NCBI GenBank assembly: GCA_021797355.1
Contig: JAJZZX010000001.1
Location: 492,054 to 556,053 of the forward strand
Length of the DNA stretch: 64,000 nucleotides
From: Thermoplasmata archaeon
GTDB lineage: Archaea; Thermoplasmatota; Thermoplasmata; Thermoplasmatales; Thermoplasmataceae
Direction: 5' to 3'
Position numbers and translations under genes: made by a program
In this document: positions 26,897 to 38,925 of the stretch, piece after piece
Numbering within the stretch: the stretch's first letter is position 1
Layout: the number at the start of each line of letters is the position of its first letter
The notes under the pieces: generated by a model
Databases searched by the model: none
What the model was told of the DNA's origin: nothing
Seen by the model: only the letters and a program-made list of their open reading frames with translations

Positions 26897-27826
26897 ATGG
26901 GTTCAAATATTGATCAGGAAGTGACCAAAAGATGTCAGGAATGCGGCTCTGAGCATCTTATTAGGGACTACGAGCGGGGAGAGCTTATCTGTAATGATTG
27001 CGGTATGGTCCTTGAGGACTCTTTTATAGATCAGGGGCCGGAATGGCGTGCATTTGATTCTGAGCAAGATGACAGAAGGGCTAGAACTGGATCACCAATG
27101 ACATTTCTTAGCCATGATAAGGGTCTTGCCACCGAGATTTCCTGGTCCAACAAGGACTATTATGGAAAGCGGATACCACATAAAAATAGAGCTCAGATTT
27201 ACCGCGTTAGGAAGTGGCACCAGAGAATAAGGGTCAGCAATGCTGCTGAGAGAAACTTATCCCTTGCGCTTCAGATGCTTAACGATAATGGGGCAAAACT
27301 TGGAATTCCGAAAGATATCAAGGAAACTGCTGCCCTTATTTACAGAAGAGCAGTTGAAAAAAACCTCATACGGGGAAGGAGCATAGAAAGCATAGTTTGT
27401 GCATCTATTTATGCTGCATGCAGGATGGTAAACCTTCCCAGAACGCTGGATGAGATTTCAAAGGCGTCAGAAGTTAACAAGAAAAAGATAGGAAAGGCTT
27501 ATAGGCACCTGGCCAAGGAACTGAGCCTAAACCTCAAGCCCACCACTCCGTATTCATATGTGGCGCAATTCTGCAGCAAACTTGACCTGGATAAGCAAGC
27601 CATCATAGTAAGCGAAGACATAGTGAGAAGATCCATAGAACTGGGGATATCTTCAGGAAAGGGTCCAACTGGAGTGGCGGCAGCCTCAATTTACATCGCA
27701 TCAGTAATGGTGGGCAAGCCTAGGACCCAGAAGGAGATAGCCCGGGTTTCAGGAGTGACTGAAGTTACTATCAGAAACAGGTACAAGGAGATAAGCAAAT
27801 CACTTGGAATACCCGGAATGGAATAG
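26897..27826 (+). CDS. tfb: Transcription initiation factor TFB (copy 2)
   Basis: 309-residue TFIIB homologue with zinc ribbon (C13, C16, C32, C35), [11 protein letters not shown] in the B-reader/linker, two cyclin folds ([19 protein letters not shown] in the second) and the BRE-recognition helix [16 protein letters not shown]. It differs from copy 1 mainly in the first cyclin fold. Divergently arranged TFB paralogues could serve different promoter classes or growth states. It is followed by guaAA after 6 bp. Confidence 0.95.
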   Translation: MGSNIDQEVTKRCQECGSEHLIRDYERGELICNDCGMVLEDSFIDQGPEWRAFDSEQDDRRARTGSPMTFLSHDKGLATEISWSNKDYYGKRIPHKNRAQIYRVRKWHQRIRVSNAAERNLSLALQMLNDNGAKLGIPKDIKETAALIYRRAVEKNLIRGRSIESIVCASIYAACRMVNLPRTLDEISKASEVNKKKIGKAYRHLAKELSLNLKPTTPYSYVAQFCSKLDLDKQAIIVSEDIVRRSIELGISSGKGPTGVAAASIYIASVMVGKPRTQKEIARVSGVTEVTIRNRYKEISKSLGIPGME

Positions 27827-27832
27827 GGATCA

Positions 27833-28399
27833 ATGAAAGTTTATGTTGTGGACAACGGTGGGCAATGGACCCACCGTGAATATAGGGTCCTCAGGGACCT
27901 TGGGGTCGAAAGCAAAATTGTGCCTAATACCGTTGCCTCTTCAGAGCTTGATAATATAGACGGTCTCGTGCTTTCCGGAGGAGCTCCAAGCATTGTTTCC
28001 GAGCTTGACAAGCTTGGAAATGTAGGCGAATTTATTGATGATCACGATTATCCAATACTTGGCATATGTGTGGGAGCACAGTTTATCGCCCTTCATTTTG
28101 GTGGCGAGGTAGGACCAGGCACCCATCCTGAATTCGGTAGAACGGAGATAACCTTCCACAAGACTGACAGGATATTCCAAGGGTTGCCTAGCGTTATCAC
28201 CGCGTGGGAAAACCACAATGATGAGGTTAAATCACTCCCCGAAAGCTTTGTTGTCCTCGCAGGTTCAAGGACATGCAGAATACAGGCATTTGAGCATGGG
28301 ACCAGGCCAATTTACGGTGTACAGTTTCATCCAGAAGTGGAACACACGCAGTATGGAAGGGAGATATTCCAGAATTTTCTAAATTCCTGCAAGCGCTGA
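27833..28399 (+). CDS. guaAA: GMP synthase glutaminase subunit
   Basis: 188-residue class I glutamine amidotransferase that supplies ammonia to a separate ATP-pyrophosphatase subunit for XMP to GMP conversion, the split form normal in archaea. The nucleophile elbow is GICVGAQ, the oxyanion region LSGGAPSI, and the His/Glu pair lies in VQFHPEVEHT. No ATPase subunit gene is present in the window. It lies 6 bp after the second TFB and is probably co-transcribed with it. Confidence 0.93.
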   Translation: MKVYVVDNGGQWTHREYRVLRDLGVESKIVPNTVASSELDNIDGLVLSGGAPSIVSELDKLGNVGEFIDDHDYPILGICVGAQFIALHFGGEVGPGTHPEFGRTEITFHKTDRIFQGLPSVITAWENHNDEVKSLPESFVVLAGSRTCRIQAFEHGTRPIYGVQFHPEVEHTQYGREIFQNFLNSCKR

Positions 28400-28443
28400 T
28401 CTTCTGCGAAGATTTATATTCAATTTTATTCTTTGTAGGATGG

Positions 28444-28698
28444 ATGCTTACTGAAGTGACGGAACTCAAGGATATGCCAGTTTATACCGACAGAGGGATT
28501 CTAGTTGGTACTGTTACTGATGTGATTCTTGACATGGAGACGCAGGAAATATATGGACTCTACTTGGAACATCCAAACGGAGACTTGGTAGAGTTGAGTT
28601 CAGCAATAAGCATTCCTTTCAGATGGATCAAGGCCATCGGGCAGATAATTTTGCTTAGAAAGTTTCCCTCTTTCCTGAAGCTACCGCAAGATCAGTGA
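28444..28698 (+). CDS. PRC-barrel domain protein
   Basis: 84-residue single PRC-barrel-like protein: VTELKDMPVYTDRGILVGTV followed by DVILDMETQEIYGLYLE is the typical beta-barrel pattern. Such small proteins are widespread in euryarchaea and are linked to RNA processing or cell division; the exact role here is unknown. It lies 44 bp after guaAA on the same strand and is convergent with the GluRS gene. Confidence 0.7.
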   Translation: MLTEVTELKDMPVYTDRGILVGTVTDVILDMETQEIYGLYLEHPNGDLVELSSAISIPFRWIKAIGQIILLRKFPSFLKLPQDQ

Positions 28699-28711
28699 AA
28701 TTCCAGCACAG

Positions 28712-30376
28712 TCACGGGTGAGTAAAGTATCCGGTTAAACTGTCCGCTATGTTAACATACCCGTACCTTTCCAACTGAGCCACTCCTCTGTGTGAAGCGG
28801 CAAGGGGCTCTATCAAGCCTGTGTCATTATTGCCATCTGGATGATAAACAGTAAAATTGCCGGAGCCAGGAGGGCACCACTGGACTATCCTTATCTTACG
28901 GTCTGTCATTTCAACCCCCTTGAACTTAGCAATATTCCCATACTTTTCAACATTGCAAAGGTCCTTGAGCCTCAGCACTGTCCCATCAGCTAATGAGTTC
29001 CAGTCCCTGCCAGAAATGTAAACTTCAGGGTCTCTGCCAATATGATATTCTTTGTAGCCCATTTCGGGCTTCGATGGATGGTATGGTGCCTTACTGATCA
29101 GGTCTCCTGATCCTGTTATCTTTACTGCCACTGGATCCGGCACAAAGAAGAATCTCCTGGTTGTTCCATCTATGATATCCTTGTTTATTGAATTGAAAAT
29201 CTCAACGGAGAACTCAGAATCTATTTCACGCATACCTGACTGCACCCAGTAGCGCCTGAAAGTCTCAGGCTGAAATCCTCTCTTCCTGAATGCCAGAATA
29301 GTTCCCAGCCTGATGTCGTCCCATCCTGTGTACTGCTTGTTTGCAATGCCTTTTTTAATGGTCGAGGTCTTAAGGATGACCCCAGGAAAATCAACAAGGC
29401 CATAGTGGTAGTATTCTGGGAGTTTCCAGCTGTTATACTTAAATATATATTTCTGTTTCTCAGTGTTGTTGATGTGGTCTTTCCCCCTTATTACATGGGT
29501 AAGACCAAGAAGATGATCATCCACGGCCACGCTGAAATTCATCATGGGATAGACACGATATCTTACGCCATGCCTTGGGTGCGGCGCCTCACTGATCCTG
29601 AATGCTATCCAGTCCCTGACTGATGGGTTTGGATGATTTAGGTCAGTCTTTATAACCAGAACGGCTTCTCCCTGCTTGAAACCGCCGTTAATCATCCTAC
29701 TAAATTTTTCAGAATTTTCCTTAGGATCAGAGTTTCTGTGAGGGCATGCCTTGCCAGCTAGCAGAAGTCTTTTGAATTCATCCGGAACGCATGTGCATAC
29801 ATAGGCGTGGCCAGCTTCAATCAGTTTTTTCGCTTCGGAGTAGTATATTTCCATCCTGTCTGATTGAATCACAAGATCGGAGAAATTTACGCCTAGCCAT
29901 TCCAGGTCCCTTGGAATCTGTTCATAGGCAATTGGGTCTATATTGGCAGGGTTGGTGTCTTCTATTCGCAGAATTAGCCTTCCGCCGTAACGCTTCACGT
30001 ATTCATCGTTCAGTATTGCCATCCTGGAATGGCCAATATGGAGTGGCCCAGAAGGTGATGGTGCCATCCTCATTACAACATTCCCTGAAACGTTCCTGAG
30101 ATCAGGGAGCTTGTGGACCTCCTTCTTCTTTTCCTTTACCTCCAGATCAGGATATTCCCGGTGAACAGTATCCAGAATTTCCTCAATGGTGAGGCTATTT
30201 ATCCGATCAACCTCAGCACTTACAAGCGCAGCCAGCTCTCCTGGCTTACTCCTGTATTCAGGATAGAGGCCGAGTATCTTGCTGACTATGGCTCCTGGGT
30301 TTGCCTTTCCGTTGTGCTGGAATGCGTTCTTGAATGCCTGCTTTCTTATTTCGTCCTGAACTGAAACAAAAATCAC
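28712..30376 (-). CDS. gltX: Glutamyl-tRNA synthetase (archaeal/nondiscriminating type)
   Basis: 554-residue class I aminoacyl-tRNA synthetase with an N-terminal archaeal extension. The HIGH motif is APSPSGPLHIGHSRMA, and the KMSKS-equivalent region is ILKTSTIKKGI followed by the diagnostic YTGWDDIRLGT. The C-terminal half has the beta-barrel anticodon-binding domain of the GlnRS-like archaeal GluRS. In archaea this enzyme charges both tRNA-Glu and tRNA-Gln, the latter then being amidated; a tRNA-Gln gene is at 46973. The start overlaps the NOG1 stop by 4 bp. Confidence 0.93.
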   Translation of the reverse strand: MIFVSVQDEIRKQAFKNAFQHNGKANPGAIVSKILGLYPEYRSKPGELAALVSAEVDRINSLTIEEILDTVHREYPDLEVKEKKKEVHKLPDLRNVSGNVVMRMAPSPSGPLHIGHSRMAILNDEYVKRYGGRLILRIEDTNPANIDPIAYEQIPRDLEWLGVNFSDLVIQSDRMEIYYSEAKKLIEAGHAYVCTCVPDEFKRLLLAGKACPHRNSDPKENSEKFSRMINGGFKQGEAVLVIKTDLNHPNPSVRDWIAFRISEAPHPRHGVRYRVYPMMNFSVAVDDHLLGLTHVIRGKDHINNTEKQKYIFKYNSWKLPEYYHYGLVDFPGVILKTSTIKKGIANKQYTGWDDIRLGTILAFRKRGFQPETFRRYWVQSGMREIDSEFSVEIFNSINKDIIDGTTRRFFFVPDPVAVKITGSGDLISKAPYHPSKPEMGYKEYHIGRDPEVYISGRDWNSLADGTVLRLKDLCNVEKYGNIAKFKGVEMTDRKIRIVQWCPPGSGNFTVYHPDGNNDTGLIEPLAASHRGVAQLERYGYVNIADSLTGYFTHP

Positions 30377-31326
30377 CCGCCAATAAATTTGCTCATCTCT
30401 TCCCTTAGCTGCCCGATTCCGTCTCCAGTAGACGCTGATACCGCAATTTTCTCTGTACGAAAACTGGTGAGATCGCTCTTAGATTGTACCCTCAATATTG
30501 GAGAAAGAAGAGATTTTCTAATCTCTTCATAGAGGTTCTCCTGCTGCTCTAGCGTGTAACTTGAATTTTCAGAGGCATCTATTAGGAAAAGGACTGTACC
30601 CCTGATGTCCTTTAGGGAAAGAATGGATTTGATCTCCATTTCGTTACGCTGATCCATTGGTCTGTCCAGTATCCCTGGGGTATCGATCACCTGTACACGC
30701 CTGTTTCCAAGGTTTGTATATCCTATATAAATTGATTGAGTGGTAAATGGATAAGGCGCTATCCTGGGAGAAGAACCGGTAAGGGTCGCAAGGAGTGAGC
30801 TCTTTCCAACATTCGGCATTCCGGCAATGAGAAATGTTGGCATCTCCGTATCTATGTCAGGTATCTGCCTGATCCAGTTTCTGCAAGCAGAGAGAAAGGC
30901 CAGGTCCTTGTCAATGCTCATGATAATGGAAGAATATCTGCCGTAATATTCCCTCATTAGTTTGGTCAAATCTGGTACCTTCTTTGTTGATTTTAAGCGC
31001 CTGATGACGTCGGTGCTAAGTTCTGTAATCCTTTCAGAAGCCCACTGCACCTTGCTCAGGCTCACTTTATAATGATCGATGTCAAACATGAGGTCGATCA
31101 TGTCCCTGTAGAAAGGGTGTATATGCTCAATTGCCGGGAACTTCTTAACAAGCTTATTGAGGTGTGAACAGCTAGAAGCTTCAATAGAGGAAACCCTATC
31201 CATTATCTCCTTTCTTATTTTATCCTCTATTCTTGGATGGTATGGCTCCGTTATCTTGGAAGCCTTAAGAAACGACTTGTCTATAATCTCCTGACTTCGT
31301 AAAACGGTTGGAATTTTTGTGAACAT
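30373..31326 (-). CDS. NOG1-family GTPase
   Basis: 317-residue Obg-related GTPase of the NOG1 family, involved in large-subunit ribosome maturation. A helical N-terminal domain (1-160) precedes the G domain: G1 AGMPNVGKSSLL, switch I with the family PYPFTT, G3 VIDTPGILDRP and a G4-like SKSD where NKxD is usual. Archaeal NOG1 lacks the long C-terminal tail of the eukaryotic protein, in line with this length. It is coupled by a 4-bp overlap to gltX and is preceded by a small DUF1059-like gene. Confidence 0.88.
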   Translation of the reverse strand: MFTKIPTVLRSQEIIDKSFLKASKITEPYHPRIEDKIRKEIMDRVSSIEASSCSHLNKLVKKFPAIEHIHPFYRDMIDLMFDIDHYKVSLSKVQWASERITELSTDVIRRLKSTKKVPDLTKLMREYYGRYSSIIMSIDKDLAFLSACRNWIRQIPDIDTEMPTFLIAGMPNVGKSSLLATLTGSSPRIAPYPFTTQSIYIGYTNLGNRRVQVIDTPGILDRPMDQRNEMEIKSILSLKDIRGTVLFLIDASENSSYTLEQQENLYEEIRKSLLSPILRVQSKSDLTSFRTEKIAVSASTGDGIGQLREEMSKFIGG

Positions 31327-31337
31327 ATTATCTGACG

Positions 31338-31523
31338 TTACTGTTTCTTTTCTTTTACGGCAGCTTGAAACTGCTTCATCTTTTCATCCGGAATCTCAAA
31401 CAGGTTATGTGCATATTTTGCGTGAATTTTTACCTTAGGAATTATTTCATCAGGCGAATTGCCTTCCACCTCATAGCTGCACTGGTATCCGGCATCTGAG
31501 CACCTGAAAATGTATCTTACCAT
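31338..31523 (-). CDS. DUF1059-like small protein
   Basis: 61-residue protein with the DUF1059 pattern: CSDAGYQCSYEVEG (two cysteines) and HAKYAHNLFEIPDE (two histidines), which is suggestive of metal binding. Function is unknown. It lies 11 bp before the NOG1 gene on the same strand, and probably starts that transcription unit. Confidence 0.72.
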   Translation of the reverse strand: MVRYIFRCSDAGYQCSYEVEGNSPDEIIPKVKIHAKYAHNLFEIPDEKMKQFQAAVKEKKQ

Positions 31524-32161
31524 ATCTGGCTGATTTCTATCAGGCTTAAATATTTACTGAGCCTCAACACCACCTGAAATTGCACAGTCAATTCCAGCGT
31601 CAGAGGGAATTTGAGAAATTATCCAAGAACATCAGATATCAGTGGGCAGCTCTGCTGACAAAGCTGCAAGTGCCATAAAGTGTTCATTCTCAAATTATAA
31701 GCCTCCAATTAAGGTTCAGTCAAGTGGATTTAGGCGTTTCAATTGCCGTGAGAATTATAAATGGGAGGGGGGTGATTTGTCTGCTGACAGAAATGGCGAC
31801 TGGGCTTTAATGTTCAAAAAATACGGATTTACTGGAGAATAAACTAGGGCTGAAGATTCTAATCTCGGATCAATCATGCAGATCGTCAGAATTCACAGAA
31901 TTTGAAAAGGAAAGAACAAGGCTGGGTAAAAAACTGAATCAATTGAGGGACAAGGTTCCCGGAGCTTCAGAATATTAGAATCATATAACCTGCTGTTTGC
32001 CCTCTGCATCTCAATCGTCGGCTTGTCGGTAATGATGGATCTTAAGGAAACATGCCTGCACTGGTGTTTCCAGAACAGACAAGGAAACTCATCTATGAAT
32101 ATCTGCAGCTAGGGCCGGACTGAAAAAGATCCAGACACACTCACAGTGTTTATTACTCTGG
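31524..32161. pseudogene. Non-coding stretch with decayed coding fragments, possibly a TnpB tail
   Basis: 638 bp without an intact gene. On the plus strand, a frame from GTG 31642 to 31842 contains GGDLSADRNGDWALMFKKYG, which resembles the C-terminal D-R-N tail of IS605-family TnpB, though the expected CxxC zinc ligands are not intact. A neighbouring frame ending at about 31978 (LLENKLGLKILISDQ, EKERTRLGKKLNQLRDKVPG) also looks protein-like but is interrupted. The stretch reads as one or more decayed genes. Assignment to TnpB is tentative. Confidence 0.3.
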
Positions 32162-32425
32162 ATGCCATATATTGGAAATATGATTACAGAGGATCATCGG
32201 AATATTACTTGTGGCGGAGACCCTTTCAATTACCTTAAGAGTGTGATGAAAGGGCTATCCATACAGCTAAATCCTGGGCAGGATGCTGAGATAATTCTTT
32301 CAAAAGACAAATTTGACTACGATCAGCAGACAATGGAAGGGCTCGCCAGAACAACGAAACTTGTTCTTGTCGCAGTGAAGAGGGAAACAGACGATTTAAG
32401 GCTGATAGTGAGAAAAGGAAACTGA
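32162..32425 (+). CDS. Hypothetical protein, possibly TusA-like
   Basis: 87-residue protein that fits a compact alpha/beta fold: NITCGGDPFNYLKSVMKGLS, LNPGQDAEIILSKDKF and a C-terminal strand DDLRLIVRKGN. The order strand-Cys-helix-PG-strand resembles TusA/SirA sulfur-carrier proteins, but the CPxP motif is absent (CGGDP). The ATG at 32180 (residue 7) is an alternative start. It precedes gyrB on the same strand by 73 bp. Confidence 0.55.
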   Translation: MPYIGNMITEDHRNITCGGDPFNYLKSVMKGLSIQLNPGQDAEIILSKDKFDYDQQTMEGLARTTKLVLVAVKRETDDLRLIVRKGN

Positions 32426-32489
32426 AATCTTCGCCTAAAACGCATAAATTTTTATATTGCCAAAAATAGGGATAGTTTGGGATTGTTAG

Positions 32490-34448
<1,959 letters not shown>

Positions 34449-34450
34449 GG

Positions 34451-36874
34451 GTGAAAAACTTGGAAAAAAGGCCTATTGAGAATGAGATAAAAACATCGTA
34501 CCTTGAATACGCGATGAGCGTAATTGTGAGCAGGGCTATACCAGAGGTTAGGGATGGCCTTAAGCCGGTCCAGAGAAGAATACTCTATTCAATGAGCGAA
34601 CTGGGTGTCAATCATGACAAACCTTACAAGAAATGCGCAAGAATTGTGGGTGAAACAATGGGTAAATATCACCCTCATGGAGACATGGCAATATACGACG
34701 CTCTAGCAAGGATGGCACAGGACTTCTCAATGCGGTACCTTCTTGTGGACGGCCAGGGGAACTTCGGGTCCATAGATGGAGATTCGCCTGCGGCAATGAG
34801 ATACACAGAGGCAAGACTTACAGAACTCTCAGAGGAGATGATTAGGGATATAGACAAGGGTACAGTTCCTTTCAGGCTCAATTTCGACGGTTCGCTGGAA
34901 GAACCTGAGTACTTCCCAACAAAGGTCCCAAATCTCCTGATAAATGGATCATCTGGAATAGCAGTCGGAATGGCTACAAACATGGTGCCGCATAACCTGA
35001 CCGAAGTCTGCAATGCAATAATATACGCGGTTGACCACAGGGAATATGAGATCAAGGAACTTCTCAAGTTTATCAAGGGGCCCGATTTTCCAGGAGGCGG
35101 AATAGCATTCTATTCAAAGGAGTTAATGGATGCATACCTGACAGGGAGGGGAAAGGTGGTTATCCAGGGCGAGGTTGATATGAGTGAACCTAAGCATATC
35201 ATCATAAAGAGCCTTCCTTACGGGGTCAACAAGGCAGTATTCATTCAGAACGTTGCAGAGCAGGTCAAGAATGAGATTCTAAAGGGAATCACCGACATCA
35301 GGGACGAAAGCGACAGAAAAGGAATGCGCGTTGTCGTGAAGGTCAGAGACGATGACATGCGCAATCTGATCCTGAACCAGCTTTATGAACACACAGAGCT
35401 TGAATCATCAATTGGGATAATTAACCTGGTTCTTGTTAACAACCAGCCAAGAACGCTTAACCTCAAGGGTCTTGTGGATAATTATATTTCACACAGGTTT
35501 GAGATCATTGTCAAAAGATCGGAATTCGATCTTGGCAAGGCAAAGGAAAGGGAACACATATTGCTGGCACTTGTCCGCGCACTGGAAGATATCGATGAAG
35601 TCATCAGCATAATCAGAAAAGCACAGGACGTTCCTGCTGCGAGAGCAAGTCTTATGTCCAGGCTGTCAATTGATGAAATTCAGGCAAATTCGATCCTTGA
35701 CATGAGGCTGCAGAGACTCACAGCTCTTGAGGTTGGCAAGGTAGAGGCGGATCTGAAGGAGATTAGGCTGCGCATTGCCGAACTTGAAAAAATACTGTCT
35801 AGCGACGAGATCAGGAGAGGTATTATCAAGGAGGAACTAATGGAACTTTCCAAGAAATACGGCGATAAAAGGCGAACAAAGATTTCATTCCGGCAAATTA
35901 AGGAGAGGACAGTAGCCGATCTTGTACCACAGGAGGATGATGTCATAATTCTGAGTGAAGGCAGCCTTCTTAAGCGTGTGTCTCTAGAGGAATACCGTGC
36001 ACAGAGAAGAGGCGGAAAAGGCATTATAACTTCAACTAGAAAAGAGGATTCCGTAAAGTCTATTCTTCCGTGCAGTTCCCATGACAGCATATTCCTTTTC
36101 ACAAACACTGGCAGGGTACTTCGAACGGTGGCATACGAAATAGAGAAGAAGACTAGAAAGTCCGTGGGAGTCACTGCAGCCACTTACGTACCCCTTCAGG
36201 AGGGAGAAGTCGTTGAACAGATCATGAAGGCTCCTGAATCCAAGGATGCCCACCTTGTTATACTGACAAGGGATGGTTTCATAAAACGCACACCTGCTGA
36301 GGCATTGTTAGAAATGCGCTCATCTGGTCTGAGAATAATCAATCTTGTGGGAGATGATGAGGTGGTATCTGTTGAAAGCCTTACGGGTGACGGGAACATA
36401 GTGGCCATATCAAATTCTGGTAAGGCATCAGTATTCAGGGCTTCGGAAGTCAGGCCAACCGGCAGGAACTCAAGGGGAGTGAAGGCCATGAGACTCAAGC
36501 CAGGGGAATACATAATAACCGGATTTGTTGCATCAGATGACGAGGAGATACTAACAGTGTCGGAAAAAGGCATAGGAAAGAGGACACCAATCTCCGAATT
36601 CTCAGTGCATCACCGCGGCACTTCAGGAATTCTTGTTTTCAAGAAGACTGATAAAACCGGGAATCTTGTTAAGGCAATTCCAGTGAGGCCAGAAGATGAG
36701 ATACTCATTATAACAAGAAATGAAAAGACGATTCGCCTTCATGTTAGTGACATAAGGTCACAATCACGCGTAACATCAGGAGTTAAGCTCATCGACACAT
36801 CCGAAGATGATAGCGTTCTAGAAGTTTCAAGGATTGAACCGGGAGAAGATGTGTTAGAAAATGGCGAAAAATAG
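34451..36874 (+). CDS. gyrA: DNA gyrase subunit A
   Basis: 807-residue breakage-reunion subunit, GTG start. The winged-helix/tower region has [14 protein letters not shown] and [17 protein letters not shown], with catalytic tyrosine Y118 in MRYTEARL. A coiled-coil follows. The C-terminal beta-pinwheel carries the GyrA box QRRGGKG, which marks true gyrase rather than topoisomerase IV, so negative supercoiling is expected. The gene ends inside the next gene, a homoserine-dehydrogenase-like protein that overlaps it by 14 bp. Confidence 0.96.
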   Translation: MKNLEKRPIENEIKTSYLEYAMSVIVSRAIPEVRDGLKPVQRRILYSMSELGVNHDKPYKKCARIVGETMGKYHPHGDMAIYDALARMAQDFSMRYLLVDGQGNFGSIDGDSPAAMRYTEARLTELSEEMIRDIDKGTVPFRLNFDGSLEEPEYFPTKVPNLLINGSSGIAVGMATNMVPHNLTEVCNAIIYAVDHREYEIKELLKFIKGPDFPGGGIAFYSKELMDAYLTGRGKVVIQGEVDMSEPKHIIIKSLPYGVNKAVFIQNVAEQVKNEILKGITDIRDESDRKGMRVVVKVRDDDMRNLILNQLYEHTELESSIGIINLVLVNNQPRTLNLKGLVDNYISHRFEIIVKRSEFDLGKAKEREHILLALVRALEDIDEVISIIRKAQDVPAARASLMSRLSIDEIQANSILDMRLQRLTALEVGKVEADLKEIRLRIAELEKILSSDEIRRGIIKEELMELSKKYGDKRRTKISFRQIKERTVADLVPQEDDVIILSEGSLLKRVSLEEYRAQRRGGKGIITSTRKEDSVKSILPCSSHDSIFLFTNTGRVLRTVAYEIEKKTRKSVGVTAATYVPLQEGEVVEQIMKAPESKDAHLVILTRDGFIKRTPAEALLEMRSSGLRIINLVGDDEVVSVESLTGDGNIVAISNSGKASVFRASEVRPTGRNSRGVKAMRLKPGEYIITGFVASDDEEILTVSEKGIGKRTPISEFSVHHRGTSGILVFKKTDKTGNLVKAIPVRPEDEILIITRNEKTIRLHVSDIRSQSRVTSGVKLIDTSEDDSVLEVSRIEPGEDVLENGEK

Positions 36875-37886
36875 GGTTTCGATTGCCATAATGGGCCTGG
36901 GGAATGTCGGTAAGAATTTTCTTTCAATTCTTGACAGACAGTCCAGCCTCATAAGTGACCGCACGGAATGCGAATTCATAATAGCGGCAGCATCAGATTC
37001 CAGGCATTCCGTGCTCTACAGGAACGGAATCCAGCCAGGAGAACTCCTGGACCTTAAGTCTGGCGGGGATATCTCAACGAAGGGACAGCCACTTCGAGCA
37101 GGGGAAACGTTTGCCTCATCCTTTCACGTACTGGTCGATATGAGTACAGCATCTCCCGACGGGAAAAGGGAGAGAGATGTATATGTAGACTCAATGGAAA
37201 CCGGAAAAGATATTGTTACGGCCAACAAATCCCCACTGGCCAACCATTGGTCTGACATCATGGACTGCTCAAGACAACAGGGCAAAAGCGTTCTTTTCGA
37301 AGCAACTGTGGCAGGAGGGGTACCGCTTTTCAGCCTGCTGAAATATTCTTGTGGACCCTCCAGGCTGGTGAGGTTTAGGGGCATAGTTAGCCTGACTGCG
37401 AACTTTGTCTTGAGGAAGATGGGTGAAGGACTTACATTCGAGAGGGCAGTGCGAATGGCACAGGAACTGGGAATTGCGGAGACCAACTACACGGATGACA
37501 CAGGAGGGGTAGATGCTGCCCGCAAAACTGTTATTCTTGCAAATGCACTTTTTGGGTTAAATCTAAGGCTGGCTGAATTCAAATTTCAGGGTATCACATC
37601 CAGTGCCGCAACGGAAGATAGCAGCAGGCTGATCACAGAAATAGTTTCCGAACCGGATGGTACCAAGGTCTTTTCTGGAATCAGAAAACTCGATGCAGGA
37701 GATTTTCTGGCATCATTTGGCGAAATGTCACTGGGTTACGAAGTCGAAACAGAATTCAGCGGCAAACTAAGAATAAGCAGTGTTTCAGATGGTCCCGTCG
37801 AAACAGCAGCTGCGGTTGTAAATGACCTGATGCTTCTGGCAGGCCAAAAATTTCAAGGCAAACCTGGTAATCCTGTCAGGATTTGA
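36861..37886 (+). CDS. Homoserine dehydrogenase-like protein, diverged paralogue
   Basis: 341-residue protein with the Hom fold: Rossmann motif [19 protein letters not shown] (catalytic-lysine region) and [16 protein letters not shown]. Signature positions are altered compared with the copy at 9400. NGTTNYIL is replaced by SLTANFVL, and EADPTNDIDG by [10 protein letters not shown]. It may use another substrate or have a regulatory role. It overlaps gyrA by 14 bp and is itself followed by a metallo-hydrolase gene with a 1- or 4-bp overlap, so it belongs to the gyrase transcription unit. Confidence 0.8.
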   Translation: MAKNRVSIAIMGLGNVGKNFLSILDRQSSLISDRTECEFIIAAASDSRHSVLYRNGIQPGELLDLKSGGDISTKGQPLRAGETFASSFHVLVDMSTASPDGKRERDVYVDSMETGKDIVTANKSPLANHWSDIMDCSRQQGKSVLFEATVAGGVPLFSLLKYSCGPSRLVRFRGIVSLTANFVLRKMGEGLTFERAVRMAQELGIAETNYTDDTGGVDAARKTVILANALFGLNLRLAEFKFQGITSSAATEDSSRLITEIVSEPDGTKVFSGIRKLDAGDFLASFGEMSLGYEVETEFSGKLRISSVSDGPVETAAAVVNDLMLLAGQKFQGKPGNPVRI

Positions 37887-38839
37887 TGTTCAGGATAGAG
37901 CGGCATGAGGTCCCTATCGAAATAAGGGCACTTAGAACAGCAAATGTCTATGAGATTTTCGGCAGGAAAAGGATAATGGTGGACTCGGGAATGTCAGAGG
38001 CATCCTATAGGGAACTTGCAACACAGGGAATGGAATTTGGGAAAATAGATACCATATTCCTTACGCATTTGCACATTGATCACATAGGGTCAGCACACAG
38101 GATTCAACAGGAATTTGGTGTGAAGGTAGCCATGCATAAAGATGATATCAGGCGGGTTGAGGAAATAAGGGAGAGTCCAGAGGATTTCAGGGACTCCCTG
38201 CTGGACGTTATGCGTCTCAACGGAACTCCTCCCGCAATTATCGGCGAAATGGTGAAACACCACTCCGTTCTTGATCATCTGGATACTTATATCAGAATAG
38301 AATTTGACACGTCCCTGGAAGGTGGCGAGGAGATAGCCCCTGGCATCAGGGTTATCCACAATCCAGGGCATTCACCGGGCTCATCATCTCTATATATCAG
38401 GGAAGAAAGCTCAATATTCACAGGTGACCACATACTTCCAGGTATAACTCCAAACATCAGCTTCTATGACGATTCCACAGATATGCTTGGGATGTACCTG
38501 AACAGCCTGAAGGAGACACGCTCCCTGAGAGCCAGAACTGTGTATCCGGGTCACAGGGAACCATTTATGAATGCAAATGCTAGGATTGACCAGATAATAT
38601 CCCACCATGAGAACCGGATGAATGAGATCGCCGGTATCGCCCAGGAATGGAAAACTGCATACGAGATTGCAGAGTCCATGAAATGGAGCAGGGACAGGAC
38701 TATAAGCTCCATGAATCTCCTGGAAATGAACTTCGCCATAGGGGAGGCAATTTCACACTTGATGCACATGGAAGCAGAAGGGCGTGTGGAAAGGAGACTT
38801 ATGGGCGGGAAATATCAGTATAGGGCCTTATCCAGGTAG
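37886..38839 (+). CDS. Metallo-beta-lactamase-fold hydrolase with C-terminal helical domain
   Basis: The MBL core shows HLHIDHIG (HxHxDH), NPGHSPGSSSLY, FTGDHILPG and VYPGHREP, i.e. a full binuclear metal site of the glyoxalase II/LACTB2 type. The C-terminal 75 residues form a winged-helix-like domain (EIAESMKWSRDRTISSMNLL) as in LACTB2-like enzymes. Possible roles are thioester hydrolysis or endoribonuclease activity. The ATG at 37886 overlaps the preceding stop; an upstream TTG at 37883 is less likely. Confidence 0.82.
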   Translation: MFRIERHEVPIEIRALRTANVYEIFGRKRIMVDSGMSEASYRELATQGMEFGKIDTIFLTHLHIDHIGSAHRIQQEFGVKVAMHKDDIRRVEEIRESPEDFRDSLLDVMRLNGTPPAIIGEMVKHHSVLDHLDTYIRIEFDTSLEGGEEIAPGIRVIHNPGHSPGSSSLYIREESSIFTGDHILPGITPNISFYDDSTDMLGMYLNSLKETRSLRARTVYPGHREPFMNANARIDQIISHHENRMNEIAGIAQEWKTAYEIAESMKWSRDRTISSMNLLEMNFAIGEAISHLMHMEAEGRVERRLMGGKYQYRALSR

Positions 38840-38925
38840 AAAGAATCCGTTTCCCTTTAAGCATTTGCACAGTGGTGCCTCAGGTAAAGTTATTATAAGA
38901 GTGAAATATCGTTACTAGATAGAAA

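Noticed and set aside
35680..36183. 167-codon minus-strand frame within gyrA
   Set aside because: Ser/Leu-rich antisense shadow of the conserved GyrA coding frame.
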